This document shows positions 12,681-25,734 of a DNA stretch of 64,000 nucleotides, in pieces (positions within the stretch are counted from its first letter, which is position 1; every line of letters starts with the position of its first letter). Location: NCBI RefSeq assembly GCF_900090045.1, contig NC_041787.1:2167001-2231000 (forward strand). Reading direction: 5' to 3'. Source of the stretch: Plasmodium malariae (taxonomy: Eukaryota; Apicomplexa; Aconoidasida; Haemosporida; Plasmodiidae). A program made the translations under genes and the position numbers. A model generated the notes under the pieces. The model saw nothing but the letters and a program-made list of their open reading frames with translations, was not told where the DNA came from and ran no database searches.

Positions 12681-14519
12681 CTATTTTTTATGTGCAAAAG
12701 CTTCAATTAATCTCATGCGTTGATCTTGGTCGTTTGCATTTTTAAATATATAATAAATATAAAGCAGAAGGCTGAAAAGTGCTTATATTTAAAACATTTA
12801 AAATATATAGATATGCAAAAAAAATGGGATTATATTATACATATAGGTATATGTAGTATTTACTATATGTTATGAATATATTTATATATTGTACATTTAA
12901 TTTGTATTTCTTAGGAAAATTTTGATGCTAGCGGGGATAACAAATTCGACTTAATAAATAAGGCTATTTTTATTTTATTTTATTAATTTATCTTTTTATT
13001 TTGTTTGTTTATTCATTTATTTTATTTGTTTATTCATTTATTTTATTTGTTTATTCATTTATTTTGTTTGTTTATTCATTTATTTTATTTGTTTATTCAT
13101 TTATTTTGTTTGTTTATTCATTTATTTTGTTTGTTTATTCATTTATTTTGTTTGTTTATTCATTTATTTCATTTTTCTTTTTTTTTTTTATTTTTTATTT
13201 TTTGATATAATAATAACCATTTGCAAAAATGAACAAAAATGGGTTATAAATATAAATTCCAATGAAGACTAGCCACTGAATTAAATATGCGCATAGTTAA
13301 CAAAAAGTTACACTTATTCTTAATAACTGTGTGACGTTTTCTCTTGATCTGTTTGAGAAAAGTACACGTCTCTGTACATATATACACATTATACATACAT
13401 TATATATATATATATATATATACATCTCTGTAGTGTTAACTTTTCTTTTGGACGCAAATGTCTATGTACGAAAATTAAACCACCATTTACTTTAGATCCA
13501 TAAATGCAATTTATTAGGTGACTTGGTCATTAGAAAAGCAAATTATTCATCATTAAGATATGGTGTTTTTGTAATAACATGTTCATTTATAAATATAAAA
13601 AATATACCCATTTAATGTAATATAATGTAACATGTGTTTTTTATTCTTATTTTTTAAACATGTAATTTTAAAATTAAAAAAAAAAATAAGTTTCTACTGC
13701 CATTAGTTCTTGTGTGCAGGGGTTTTTGTTTGCTTGGTAAATTGTTACAAGTAATAAAAATGGAATTTTCTTTTTCATAATTTTTACGGAAATTTGGTTA
13801 AAAATTAAAAGAAAAACGAGAAAAAGTTAAAAAAAAAACGAGTACAAAATGAGCATAAATTGAGGAAAAATGAAGATGAAAAAGGTCAAAAGGAGTAACA
13901 CTAAAAATGGAGGAAAAAATGGGATCCATTAATTGATCTCTTTTTTACCATATATTTTAATGCGCTCGTATTTTTTTGTTCCATATACTCTATTCCTTCT
14001 TTTTTTATTGTCTCCCATATTGGGTTTTCAACTAGTGTTATTATTCCAAAAAACAGAAAAAAAAAAAGAAATTTAATACTTTCGGTTTACTCATAAAATA
14101 TACAGAGATTTATGTTACACGAGCCTAACAAGTGACATGTATACAAAGGAAAAAAAAAAAAAAAGAGAAAAAAGAAAAACCATTAAAATTTTATGATATC
14201 ATAAAATAATCCTAAAGAAAAAAAATCATTTCACCATAAAACATATATTATATAGATAATGCGTTATATAAAACCTAGCAAAAACTCCAATTTCAAAGAG
14301 AAAAAAAAAGAAAAAAAGGGGTATAAAACGTATTAAATGGCGTGCTTCTTTATTACCTTTTAAATAGCCATTTTTTGTATAAATTCTGTAGATGCTTTTA
14401 AAAAATTCCACTGATAAAGCGTAGAAAGAAAAAAATAATTCTTTGGTGGATGTATAAATAAAAAGATAAAAAAATATTCCTTTGTAGTGATCGACATTGT
14501 ATAACGTTATAAATATCAT
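12681..14519 (-). CDS. candidate cryptic multi-exon gene, unknown function
   Basis: I do not recognise the product and cannot give the whole exon set. Two exons are phase-matched. Exon 14410-14357 (reads EFFKSIYRIYTKNGYLK, acceptor TTATCAG, donor GGTAATA) ends with one spare base, G. Exon 14031-13949 (reads ENPIWETIKKEGIEYM and on to LKYM, acceptor CACTAG, donor GGTAAAA) needs exactly one, so they fuse as NGYLK-V-ENPIWE. The first open frame may extend to an ATG at 14519. A plausible last exon is 12771-12681: acceptor CTTTTCAG, then a hydrophobic run LLLYIYYIF, then NANDQDQRMRLIEAF and a stop. Small coding-like blocks with splice sites also occur between 13530 and 13230. The gene would sit in tandem with SPT6 and GDPD. 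Confidence 0.35.
12990..13170. repeat. 21-bp tandem repeat (TTTGTTTATTCATTTATTTT)
   Basis: About eight copies of a T-rich unit of roughly 21 bp, with G/A variation at one position. The unit length is a multiple of three, so two plus-strand frames stay open across it by chance. It has no other coding signature. Confidence 0.85.
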
Positions 14520-14777
14520 ACGTATGTAGTGATAATATATGCTCCAAGGATGTTAAACTTATTTACAGCACAGTGCTAACCGTATGCATAAGTATACGTA
14601 CATATATGTACATGTACGATATATAACACGACTTTAAAAGTCATTAATGTTAAGGCTGAAAGTTCATGATAATTTTATAAAAAGTCTTTTTCCTTTAAAA
14701 TAAAATCGTTTAAAAAGAACTTTTTTTTTTTAATTGTTTATGTTAAAAAAAATGGAAACATACACATAAGAAGGTAT

Positions 14778-14810
<33 letters not shown>

Positions 14811-15354
14811 GTATGTGCACGAATAGATTATATGCTGCATACAAATATATTTATATAAACGTATGTAAAGCCAAAATGCACAGTGAACATTCTTAAGTCC
14901 AGAGAAAAGTAAAATGCTAATGTTTACTCAACCGCTCAGATATTGATACATCCATTTGAAGTACATTATTTACAAATATTTTGACATTACTAATACAAAA
15001 TGAAACCATTTTGAAACTGATTACAACACCACAAATATGTTCACCGAGAATTAAGTGTTTTATTGGGCCTTCAGGGCTTGTACATTAAATTTTTTTTTTT
15101 TTTTTTTTTGGTATAGAAACGTTTGGTCTATACGTGCAAAATCGCCCTGCAAATAAATTTACTTTCCTTCCTTGTGTTGCGCTTGTATTATAAGTATTGC
15201 GATTGCATATACATATATATGTATACACAAACACACATTTATATATGCATGATTAAATGAACAAGCCTAATCTTCTCCCCATTTTTGTATATGAATAACC
15301 TCTGTTACGCGCTACGCGCGTCACAAGAGCAAAGAAGTAGAATTATTGATCACT

Positions 15355-18300
15355 TCAATTTTTGATGCCCTTAAGTTTTTTATATTCCTCCATTTTTTTT
15401 TTCTTTTCATTCATGTATTCGAGTCTTTCATTCTGACGGTTCCAATATCCCTTTTCCTTCCACCAGTTAACTAAATTTTTAAAATTTCTCTCCACTCTAG
15501 TCCATAACTTAAAAGATTTATGATCAACATATATAGAATCCTGCAGCACTATCAGATCCTTCGGTTGAAATGCATTACTGTAATTATTTGAACGTAAATG
15601 CTGATGAAGATGATTATGGGGAGGTATAACCATTAATGTAAACCGTAATGGATTAAAATCTTGACTATTTTTTTCTGATTCATTTGCACCTTTTTGTGAT
15701 AAAATAATTGGAGGTATAAGTGCCCATACAATATTATCAGGTTTTAATAAACTCTCTTGAGATAATTCTTTTCTGACTTCATCAATGGTTTTCCTCCTTT
15801 TGCATTTTGGATGGTTGTATAATTCTAATAAATTTTTTTTTAAATTTTCACAAAAATGGGATATTATATGATCAATTGATTTAAATTGTTCATTATTGAT
15901 TAAATAAATTTGTTGTAAAGACTGCATATTTTTATTTATATTATTATTATATTGCATATTATGCTGAATATTTTTTTCGTATATAGTAAATTTTGCAATA
16001 ATAAAAGGGTTATCACAAGTTTTTATAAGTACATATAATTTGTTAAGCTCATTTGACGGGTATATAATAGACTCACCAATAACTATGTTCGTTTGTTTTA
16101 AATAAGCATGTATTTCATGATAATTCCATAACTTAAAATTTGGATGGTTTGCAAATTTTTTGCTTTGATAATATTTGTTTTTATTCTTCATTTTAATTTT
16201 TTCATCATCATCATCAAAATCTTCAAAATCTTCATTATCATTTAACTTTTTAAAATGATTTTCAATAAAGGTATTATTATCATGATTGATATCTAATTCT
16301 ATTAATGGAGATAAGTTATCATAATTAAATGGATATTTCATCAAATTTTGCATAAATATTTGTTTTTTTATTTTTTTAATATTTTCTTCAGTCACAACTA
16401 CGTGAAAATTCGTTTCAAATTTATTGTACAGATTATAGCTCATTGATACTATTCTACCTTTTATTAGTTCCCCTATTACGGAATTGTTAATATATTCTGC
16501 ATCCTTCAAATTGTTATTCTGATTGTAATAATTATTTTTATTTATAATATTCATATTTTCAAAATTTGCATTAATTAAATTCATTCTTTCGTTGTAATAC
16601 TTTCTTAACTGTCTTAAAAATTCTCTTGAGTCACTAATAACACCTCTAATATTATATGGTAATATTGTTATTTTTATATAACTACTATTTTTGTTTATGT
16701 AATTCATTTTACAAACTACTTCAGAACCGATAGTTAAATTTTCTTTCTTTTCATTAATGATTAAGTAAAATAATTCCTCTTCTGTTTTCTTCTCATAGTT
16801 GTATCGATAATCTTTATAAGGGTGTAACAATTCCTTCTTTATAAATTTCAAATATGGGTAAATAAAAATTTTCTTTTCGTTGTAATATTTTCTTGCATAT
16901 TCTTTTATTTCAATATTTCGTATAAGCTTCTTTTTATCAATAATATAATTCACAATGTCATAGGTGTTTTTATTTTTTAAAAAATTATTCTTCTTATCAA
17001 CAGAATTTTTAAATAATTCTTGTATCAAATCATAGCAGTTTAATGGATGTATTCTAGTATTATCTAAAGCCTCTACATATTCATCTCCATTTCCAATAAT
17101 TCTAATAAATGATGAGCAATTTCGGTACACACATTTACCTATTAAATTTTTATTAGCTGACAAGGTCAGCAAATCTTCTCGAGTATTTAAGTTTCTGTTA
17201 TGTAATAATTTCATTAACTCTTCTCTCTTTCTTAACCCTAATCCTGCAATATAACTTATCGTATTTCCTAAATGTTTTTTTTTCTTTTTTACAAAATTTA
17301 TATCACACCCAGTTTTATTTACAATATCTATAATAATTCTATAAAATAATGATTCTAACTTGTAGCTGCACACATATTTTTGTAAATCATGCAAACAGAT
17401 GTTAAACATATTTTTGTTTTCTTCCTCAAATAAAGAAATAATGACACATAACGGATTTTGCACAAACCTACAGAGGGATAAACATATAAGAGCTTCCCTT
17501 GAATATTTATTTGTTAAATCCACACTAAATTTTATGCTATTAGTCACTATACAGGGAATATACATATTTTCCGCTATAACGATGTATTTGTTATTTCCAT
17601 TATCAATACTACTAGTATGTATGTTACTACCATTACGGGTACTCGTATTGAGTAAGTCTTCCTTTGTACTATTTACTTGCATATTATTATTAACAAAATT
17701 TTGTATGTACAAATAAAGGAGATAGGAATGCACATCTCTAATTCCAATAACTATTACATCTGGTTTAATTTTTTTTAAAAAGGATATAAATAGATTAACA
17801 TCTTTTGTAATTTTTTCTTGTTCAACAGGCAAATTTTCCTTTTTTATAACATCTAAATATATGTTATCTAGGTATATGTACTCAATAATATCTCCATATA
17901 TATCACATGCCATTATATGCAACCTTATGCCGAAGTGAATAGTTTCACATATTATGGACACTACTTCATAGACATTATGATTTTTTTTAATATTTTTCAA
18001 AATAGAATTTTTTTTTTTTTCTTCTTCATTTTTGTTAGATATATAACTTTTTTCTGATTTATCCGAGTAATTATCGTAACTTATATTTTTCATATAATCA
18101 TTTCCTTTTTTTTTTTTTTTTTTTTTTTTTAATTCATCATCTAATATATAGGAGTTGTTATCTGAAGAATAAGACGAATTAAACAAATCAGACTTGTTCG
18201 AATTCTTGATATATTTTTCATCTGTTTTGTGATTTATCTTTTTCTTGCTTTTTTTTATTTTATTTTTTTTCTCTTCTTTTCTTATTTTGTTGTCTCTATG

Positions 18301-21300
18301 TGACTGGTCACTGCTGTATGATTCATCTGTGTAATAATTTTTTTTATTATTTTTCTTTACACGTTTTTTCTCATTTTCGTTGTCATCATCGTATTCTTCT
18401 TTCCCCTCCTCCTCGTCATCCTCATCATGATACTTCGTATATGAATCTTTGCTTCTATTGTAATCGGATGAATATTCATCCTCCCTATCATTTAATGTGT
18501 CAATTATTTCTCTGCTACTTTTTCTATTTTTAATTATTCGCTTCTCTTCCTCTAATTCTTTATCTAATTTTCTATCCAATTTTTTGTCAGATTTTTTACC
18601 CAATTTCTTATCTAATTTTTTAAATATTTTAATAGGTTTAACGTTAAGTGTTAAATAAAAGGACTGATGTATATAAACCATGAGCCAATTTTGTGCACTT
18701 GCTAGTAACAAATTTTCTAAATTTTTTTTAAATAATGGTAACAATTCGACGCATAAAAAGTTATTTAAAATTTTCTTTTGTATATAAACAAACATATTAT
18801 TATTTTCCATACAATTATAACAATATGCATATGACAATTGTTGTAGTATATTATTTATCCATTCATTGTCTAATATCTCTGATTTCATTAATTTGTTTTT
18901 TTCCCTTTCAAAATAACTTTTCAAGTCCCTTTCATTTTTTTTTTTTTTTTTTTTTTTACATTTCTCTCTTTCATTAAAATCGTCACTTTTCCATGGTACA
19001 TTTTCATGTGGTAATATAGGATGAATAATTAGATGAACTAGTTTATTCTCCTTATTTTTAAGAATTTCTAAATATATATGTTTATATCTATGCATATTGT
19101 AATAATCCTCTAACTCTCTTTTTTTGGAATCGATGTTAATACCACTTTCGTCTAATTGTGTATTAAAGAAATCTACATTGTAGTTATGTACATAACAGGG
19201 ATCATGTGTTACGTTAAATGGGGTAGCTCTATTCCTCTTCGTATCATCCTCCTGTTTCGATGTAACATATTTATTATCATTGTTGATAACACTATTATTT
19301 CCGCTCATGCTGATGCTATTATTTCCACTGTTAGTGCTAACTTTTTTTGTGTTCGAATAGTTCAGCAGATGATGAACAGGAAACCTATATAATCGATAAG
19401 CCAAATAATCTGTGTTGCATACATCCACATGTACTTCAGCTTGATTTGTGCTTACAGTTGTTAGAGAAGCATATTTCAAAAAGAAGAAGCGAAGGATATA
19501 CTTTATGCCAGGATGTGAAGCTAATAACTTGGAATAATAGCAAATAAGAGTTTTAAAAATATCTTTATTATTTGCTACTTCTCTTGAAAAAAAACTTCTA
19601 CACCAATCTTCAACTTGATTTTGTATATTCATATCATTCCCATATATATCTGGTACATTAGTTACTATATTTTTTATCTTTGAACAGTTAAATTTAAAAA
19701 TGGTTAGACAATCTTTTTCGTTCTTGTCCTTTACCTTACTAGAGTAGCTGTTTTGCATTTCCACTGGATATCTTTTGCTTTTACTACTATCACCATAGTG
19801 GTTAAGATTGCCGTTATTGTTATTGTTGCTACTATCTTCCTCATCTGTTGGACTAATTTTTTCGTTTTTAATTAAATCATACATATAAGAAATGTTTTCG
19901 TAAAATTGTTCCGTTGTCAGCAAATAGTCATCCCATACATTGAACTTATTTTTTTTTACATATTCTACAAATAGCAAACCTGGTATGCTTTTTTCATTGT
20001 TTTTTTTTTCACTTCCTTTCTCTTCAATGCTTTTTTTTCCACTTGCCTCTTTTTCGTTTTCCATTTCCTTGTTCTTTCCTTTCCTTTCCTCTTCCTCTTC
20101 CTCTTCATCCCTTTTGTCCTCTATCATGCTGTCTCCAAATAGGTCCTCCTTTAAATAAGCATCACTCTCATTGTTAGCATTATCGTCATATTTCTTTTCA
20201 TTTATGTTATTGTCTTTTCTTTCCTTTTGCTCATTCTTGTTATCTTCATTTGTTTTATTGTTCAAAGGGTATATGCCACCTCTACTCTCGTGAAGAATTC
20301 CCCCATTTTTGTTGTGCTCATCATAAAGATCCTTATCATCTTTGATACTTAATATGCCACCAGTGTTCTCTTGATTATTTCCATCATTAATTAAATTATT
20401 TTTAATATAATAATAATATATATTAACATCTTCATAATACATCTCGTTGTATTTATTCATGATATCAAAAACAGAGGAATGTATGTTGTTATAAGTCTTA
20501 CTATTCAAAATTTTAAGCTTACTTTTTAATTTTTTTATCTTTATAAAATTTTTATACCAAACTTTGTCTAATTCATGTATATCCCATACCATATTTAAAT
20601 TGAATGGAGGGTATATCAAATAAGATTTGTGAAAGAAAATAAATGGAATTTCATTTTTATATTTTATCATCATATTTAAAATTAATATACACTTTTTTAA
20701 TAAAAAATTGTCACATAAGAAATCATTCACATTTACATCATCATATATATTATCATAATTCTCTTCAATTATTTTTTCAAAATTTTTATATGTAAAATAG
20801 TTGGGATATTTTTCTTTCAACTTATTTACTATCCATTTTGATTCTATAAGTATGAACTTCTTAGTCATTTTAAATTTTCTCTTTTTATAGGTAAAATAAT
20901 ATCTTTCTGGAATATCTGAATATCTGATTAAGTCATCTTTTCTTGTTAACAATTGATTTAACGTTTCATCAGGTTCAGCAAAAGTTTTCCACTTACTTGA
21001 TATTATATCGAAACTTTTTTTCTTTATCTTTTTTTTTTTTTTTTTTTTTTCTTCTTTCTTTTCATAAATTTTTTCCCTTTCTCTTTACAAACAATAATTG
21101 CTTCATCATTGAATAGATTAGAAGTGTCTTTTGATTTCTCTAGAGCATCTTCATCCATGATGCTCAAAACCTTTTTTTTTTTCTTTCTTTCATGTGTATC
21201 ACCTTCATATATCTCATCTTCATACGTCTCATCCTTATGCACCTCATCTTTATACTCCTCGTCTTTATACTGCTGACCCTTATACCCCTCATCATTATAC

Positions 21301-22301
21301 ATCTCATCTTCGTAATATGGCACCTCCGCATATTCATCATATTCACAATAATCATCATAATCTTCATATTCCTCTCCACATATTTTTTTGTACTCCTCTT
21401 CATAAAGTTCATTATCACTTTCTTCCTCTTGATAATCTCCTTCTTCGCTATCCCCCTCATCCGCTTCATCATCACCTTCTTCATCTTCATCCTCTTCATC
21501 TTCTTCCTCCTCATCATCATCTTCACCCTCTTCTTCTTCTTCTTCCTCACCCTCATCGTCCTCCTCTTGTTCTATCTCCCCATCCTCACCCCCATCTCCA
21601 TACTTTTCATTTTCTGCTTTATCCAAATCTACTTCATAATCCGAATCCTCTTCCATTCCTTTTTTTTTCAAGTTTTCATTGATCTCGTCAAAGAAACTAA
21701 CTATTCTCTTTTTTTTCTTTTTCTTAATCCGACTAGAATCTTCATCATCTAATATCATATCTTTAGAAAAAAGGTCTTCCGGATTTTCTTCTTGATCTTC
21801 TTCATAATCTTCTTCGTCCTCATCATTTTCATAATCATATTTTTTTTTTTTTTTAACTGGAGAAATGTTAATAATATCTAAAACAGTGTTCACATCCCCA
21901 AACGTCTGGCTAATCATCTCATGTATATATGAATCGGTTTTATAAATATTATCTGAAGACATAGGATACCCCTCCTCTTCTTCTTCTTCTTCATTTTCAT
22001 TTTCTCTTGTATCTGACATATTTTCTTCATAATTAAATAAATTACTTTTTGATTCTCCTTTCTGCTTTTTTAAAGAAGTTTCACTGTCATCAATAAAATA
22101 ATCCTTGTCTTTCAAATGATCTATTTTATTTTCATTATCATTTTTTGGATGGTCATTATATAAATCATTATCATCTACATTTTTCATTTTTTTTAATCTT
22201 CTGTGCTTTGTGTCTTTTTCATTTCTTATAACTTGCATACCAGTATTTTCTGCAATGAGTTCTAAATCTTCTTCATCTAAACTTTTATTTTCGAAATAGT
22301 C

Positions 22302-22339
<38 letters not shown>

Positions 22340-23481
22340 CCTTCTTCATCCTTTTCCTCATCTTCTTCATCTTCACTATCGACAATAAATCCCCTCATTT
22401 CATCGTCATCACCATCCGCTTCAGCGTCCTCTTCCTCTTCTTCTTCTTCCTCATCGTCATTATCATCCTCAACGTCATCATCATCCTCAACGTCATCATC
22501 ATCCTCAACGTCATCATCATCCTCAACGTCATCATCATCCTCAACATCATTATCATCCTCAACGTCATTATCATCCTCAACTTCTTTCTCTTTCATCTCT
22601 TCTTTTCCCTCAACATTCTTTCCTTTCTTAACATCCTCTTCTTCTTCATCATCTTCTTCTTCATCTTCTTCTTCATCTTCTTCTTCATCTTCTCCCCACA
22701 TTTCCCCCCCCTTTTTCTTGTGAAAACCTTTCTCCTTCTTACTTTTTTTGAATCGCTTCATTACTCTCTCACTTAGTACATTTAGCTCCCTGTCTTTACA
22801 TTTAGTCTGTTCTGTTTCGTTTGTACTATTATTTACTGCTTTTATTTCATTTTTATTTTTTGTGCTATCATATTTGGTCGACTTTTTAATAGTAATTTTG
22901 CTATTATCGTTTATAGACTTGACATTTTTATTAATACTATTATTATTATTATTATTATCACTATTACTACTGTTACCATTATCATTATTGTTGTTATTGT
23001 TACCACTATTATTTCTATTTCTATTATCATTATAATTATCATCATTATCATCACTATTATGACTATTATAATTATTATTATTGTCTTCCTCTTTGTACTC
23101 TTCCTTCTCTTCTATTTTTTCACGATCATTTCCATAATCTTCATCTATAATTTTTTTACTTTTTTTGTTGTACTTGTAATTGTTTGAAATATCCATATCT
23201 CCAATCGTATCACTTTTTGAAAAAGCTGAGTTCGTCTTTAGATCATTTGTGTTTGTTACGATGTCATTATTATTTAGTTCCTGGACATTATGCTCTTCCC
23301 CCATATTTCCCCCGACTTTATTCCCCTCCTCATCCTTTTCATGCAATTTATGTTTCAATCTTTTAAAGTTTCGGACGAAAAACCCTTCATTTTTTCTCTT
23401 CAAATTTGTTGACTCTCCTATTACCCCTTCTTCATCATTTTGTTGAAGGTCCTTTTTGTTTTCATTCGTCGAACTCATCAT
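15355..23481 (-). CDS. SPT6: transcription elongation factor SPT6 (two homopolymer frameshifts)
   Basis: SPT6 is the histone chaperone and elongation factor that travels with RNA polymerase II. About 2,700 residues in three frame segments: 23481-22340, 22339-21030 and 21029-15355. Segments 1 and 2 are the acidic N-terminus typical of SPT6, with Asp/Glu/Ser tracts and a DVEDDD repeat. Segment 3 has, in order, a YqgF/RNase H-like fold (KPDVIVIGIRDV), a helix-hairpin-helix (SYIAGLGLRKREEL), an S1-like domain (GSEVVCKMNYI) and the tandem SH2 module (NHPNFKLWNYHEIHAYL, then GESIIYPS), ending in VNWWKEKGYW. The frame changes within T tracts at 22305-22339 and 21029-21050, each coding poly-Lys. Either one-base correction restores the join, and the two shifts cancel. 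I read this as a functional gene with homopolymer length errors or polymorphism, not a pseudogene, because both flanks stay open for thousands of bases. Confidence 0.9.
21029..21050. other. 22-T tract breaking the SPT6 frame (distal)
   Basis: On the coding strand this is A22, read as poly-Lys. Upstream the frame reads through it into AAA-AGA-TAA, a stop at 21026-21024. The downstream frame is open back through KIKKKSFDIISSKWKTFAEP, well beyond the first in-frame Met-like codon. A tract of 23 or 20 would fuse both frames. The tract is long enough for assembly length error or true polymorphism. Confidence 0.8.
22305..22339. other. 35-T tract breaking the SPT6 frame (proximal)
   Basis: On the coding strand A35, read as eleven Lys followed by Ile and a TGA stop in the upstream frame. 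The next segment (YDYFENKSLDEED and on) is one base out. A tract of 34, 31 or 37 restores a continuous acidic N-terminus. Confidence 0.8.
22455..22575. repeat. 18-bp coding repeat in the SPT6 acidic region
   Basis: About seven copies of an 18-bp unit (CCTCAACGTCATCATCAT on the plus strand), which on the coding strand reads DVEDDD or DVEDDN. The unit is a multiple of three, so expansion or contraction keeps frame and only changes the length of the acidic N-terminus. Confidence 0.9.
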
Positions 23482-23622
23482 CCCTCCTCTTCATTACTTT
23501 TGTTTTAAGAAATAAACATGCACATATTTTTTAAGCTGTACGTAAATGCGTGCGTATACACATGAATACTTACATATAAATATACATAAATACGTATATA
23601 CATACATACGCAGATGCGTACG

Positions 23623-23664
<42 letters not shown>

Positions 23665-24399
23665 CATATGCTATATATAAAGCAGTACCTTTTTTATGGT
23701 TATGCTATTTTCATTCTAATATAAAGCGGAAAAATATGTAAAAGTAGTTTATATATTTTACGTATGTATCTCTCTATATATCTATATATATGTATTATAT
23801 ACATATGAAATTGTTTTTCTCTTTATAATGACTTTTATTAAGGTATTTTATATTTTTTTAACAACTATATAATATTTATTAAAATAAATGTTACGTTTAT
23901 ATCCTTTTAAAAGGAAAATTACTTGGAAGTAATTTCTCATCGATTTTTTGTTAAACAAAAAATTGTCGAAGTTTTTCTGCTGTTTCAATAAAAGAATTAT
24001 GCGTTTTTGCAAGTAGCGAAAAAAAAAAAAATAATAAAAAAAGAATAAAATAAAGTAGATAAATCATAATAAAGTAGATAAATCATAATAAAGTAGATAA
24101 ATCATAATAAAGTAGATAAATCAAAATAAAATAAATTTGGATAAAACAAAGTATAACAAAATACAATTAAACGAAATAAAATAAAATAAAATACAATACA
24201 GTAAAACGAAATAAAATAAATTAAAATAAGATATGGCTAAAGAAAACAAAATAAAAGATTTTCTTTTTCATTCTGCGTAAATACATTTATGCATATACGT
24301 TAACGTAGCGGAAGAAGGATATCACCTAGGGGTTTGTTTGACTTCCCCTAAATAGAAGCATGATTAATGATTTTTATTGAGTGTTTTTCTTTTTTTTTT

Positions 24400-24476
<77 letters not shown>

Positions 24477-25734
24477 CTTTTTTTTTAAATTTGTTGTGTA
24501 TTGTCAAGGAATGCGGAAGAACACTTTGACGATGTACATGTATTCTAATGAAAAAAAAAAAAAAAGAAATTTATTTATATTCCTTTTTTTCTTCCTTATG
24601 CAATGTTTCTTTGAACGCATTAAATAATACTGAACATTGCATTCGTCGTTCGTGAGGTAGATATACAAATATACTATACATTTATATATACATATATATA
24701 TGCGCACGCATACTTACATAAATACAAGTACATATATACGTATGCATTTGTACCTATATAAATTCAATTTTATAGGGAAAAAACGAGTATTTGTTTTTTG
24801 TTTTTTTTTTGAAAGTAGACCTTGATTTTCTTATTTTTAACTTGTTATATATGTGTTAAAGTGCAAAATGTGCTTTTTCTACTATAATAAAAGGCCTAAT
24901 GTGTACATTTATATTGTTTGTTGATGAGTTACGAAAATAATAAAAACAAAATAATAATGAAGAAGCAATGAAAAGGGAGCAACAGCGATGTGGAAATAAT
25001 GAAACTGTGAGTGGAATACTCTTAAGCATATTTTTTTGTTGACACTTTTTTTTTATTTTTTTTTTTTTTTTTTTGGTATTTACCCAATTAGATATATGTA
25101 CAGTAGCTATACTTTTCGCATAATTATGACTGATCCAAATAGTGCTATGAAAATTACGCCAAAATATGTGTACCTTCCATAAAGTCATTAAATTATCGTT
25201 TTGTACTTTGATATAAGTGAAAAATTCCATATACATTTTTACCATTCCACGTTTATGCTTCATTCGTTTATATACGTATATGTATGTATATATGTGTACA
25301 CATTTTAATCTGTGAAGCGTTCTACATTGCATATTTACGTACATACAAACATACATACAAAAGTACATTCATGTGTTAACCATATAACGATAAAGGCTAC
25401 AAAAAATTTCTGATTTCATTTTAAACCTGCGGCATTTATTTTTACTGCTACAATGTTCAAATTATAGAAATGCCCTTACGCACTTTTTTCTCTTTGCATT
25501 TTATGAGTGCATGCCAATATTTAACCTTTTTTTAAAAAAAAAAAAAATTATTACGTCAAGATTGTACACCTGCACACAAGAATAGAAGAACTTTTAGAAG
25601 GGGAACAAACTGAAAAGGGGAAAATAGAGGAGGAAAAATCTGAAGGGGAAAAGATAGAAGAGGAACAAACTGAAAAGGGGAAAATAAAGGAGGAAAAAAT
25701 TGTAGTGGACAAAATTAAAGGCGAAAAATAAACG
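23482..25734. promoter_or_regulatory. shared upstream region of SPT6 and Tubby-like gene
   Basis: 2.25 kb between divergent starts. It contains a (TA)n block at about 23627-23660, four 19-bp units (AAAGTAGATAAATCATAAT) at about 24051-24125, AAATA-type repeats to 24220, a 75-base T tract (24402-24476), and a purine-rich coding-like repeat next to the Tubby start (25570-25731). No gene was found. Promoters for both genes should lie here, but no core element can be named. Confidence 0.5.
24402..24476. repeat. 75-base T homopolymer
   Basis: Uninterrupted run of 75 T, flanked by further T-rich sequence on both sides (24390-24486). It is the longest homopolymer in the window and lies within the divergent SPT6/Tubby promoter region. 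Its exact length is probably unreliable. Confidence 0.9.

Larger units (their letters stand above)
11597..15354. other. long AT-rich region between GDPD and SPT6
   Basis: About 3.7 kb with no long open frame. It holds tandem repeats (10-bp units at about 11695-11805; 21-bp units at about 12990-13170), TA microsatellites (13399-13420, 14788-14810), a 20-base-plus T tract near 15090, and the candidate spliced gene described at 12681-14519. The part next to GDPD is its promoter region. The part below 15355 is the 3' flank of SPT6. Confidence 0.5.

Noticed and set aside
11597..14600. Possible centromere (very AT-rich, repetitive)
   Set aside because: Plasmodium centromeres are 2-4 kb of extreme AT without genes; this region has repeated GC-containing exon-like islands and splice signals.
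21192..21752. 186- and 162-codon plus-strand frames opposite SPT6
   Set aside because: Mirror images of the Asp/Glu/Lys-rich SPT6 N-terminus; antisense of acidic repeats gives His/Pro/Leu/Ile-rich open frames.
15355..23481. SPT6 as a pseudogene
   Set aside because: Only two one-base shifts, both at homopolymers and mutually compensating, with thousands of bases of intact frame and full domain content.
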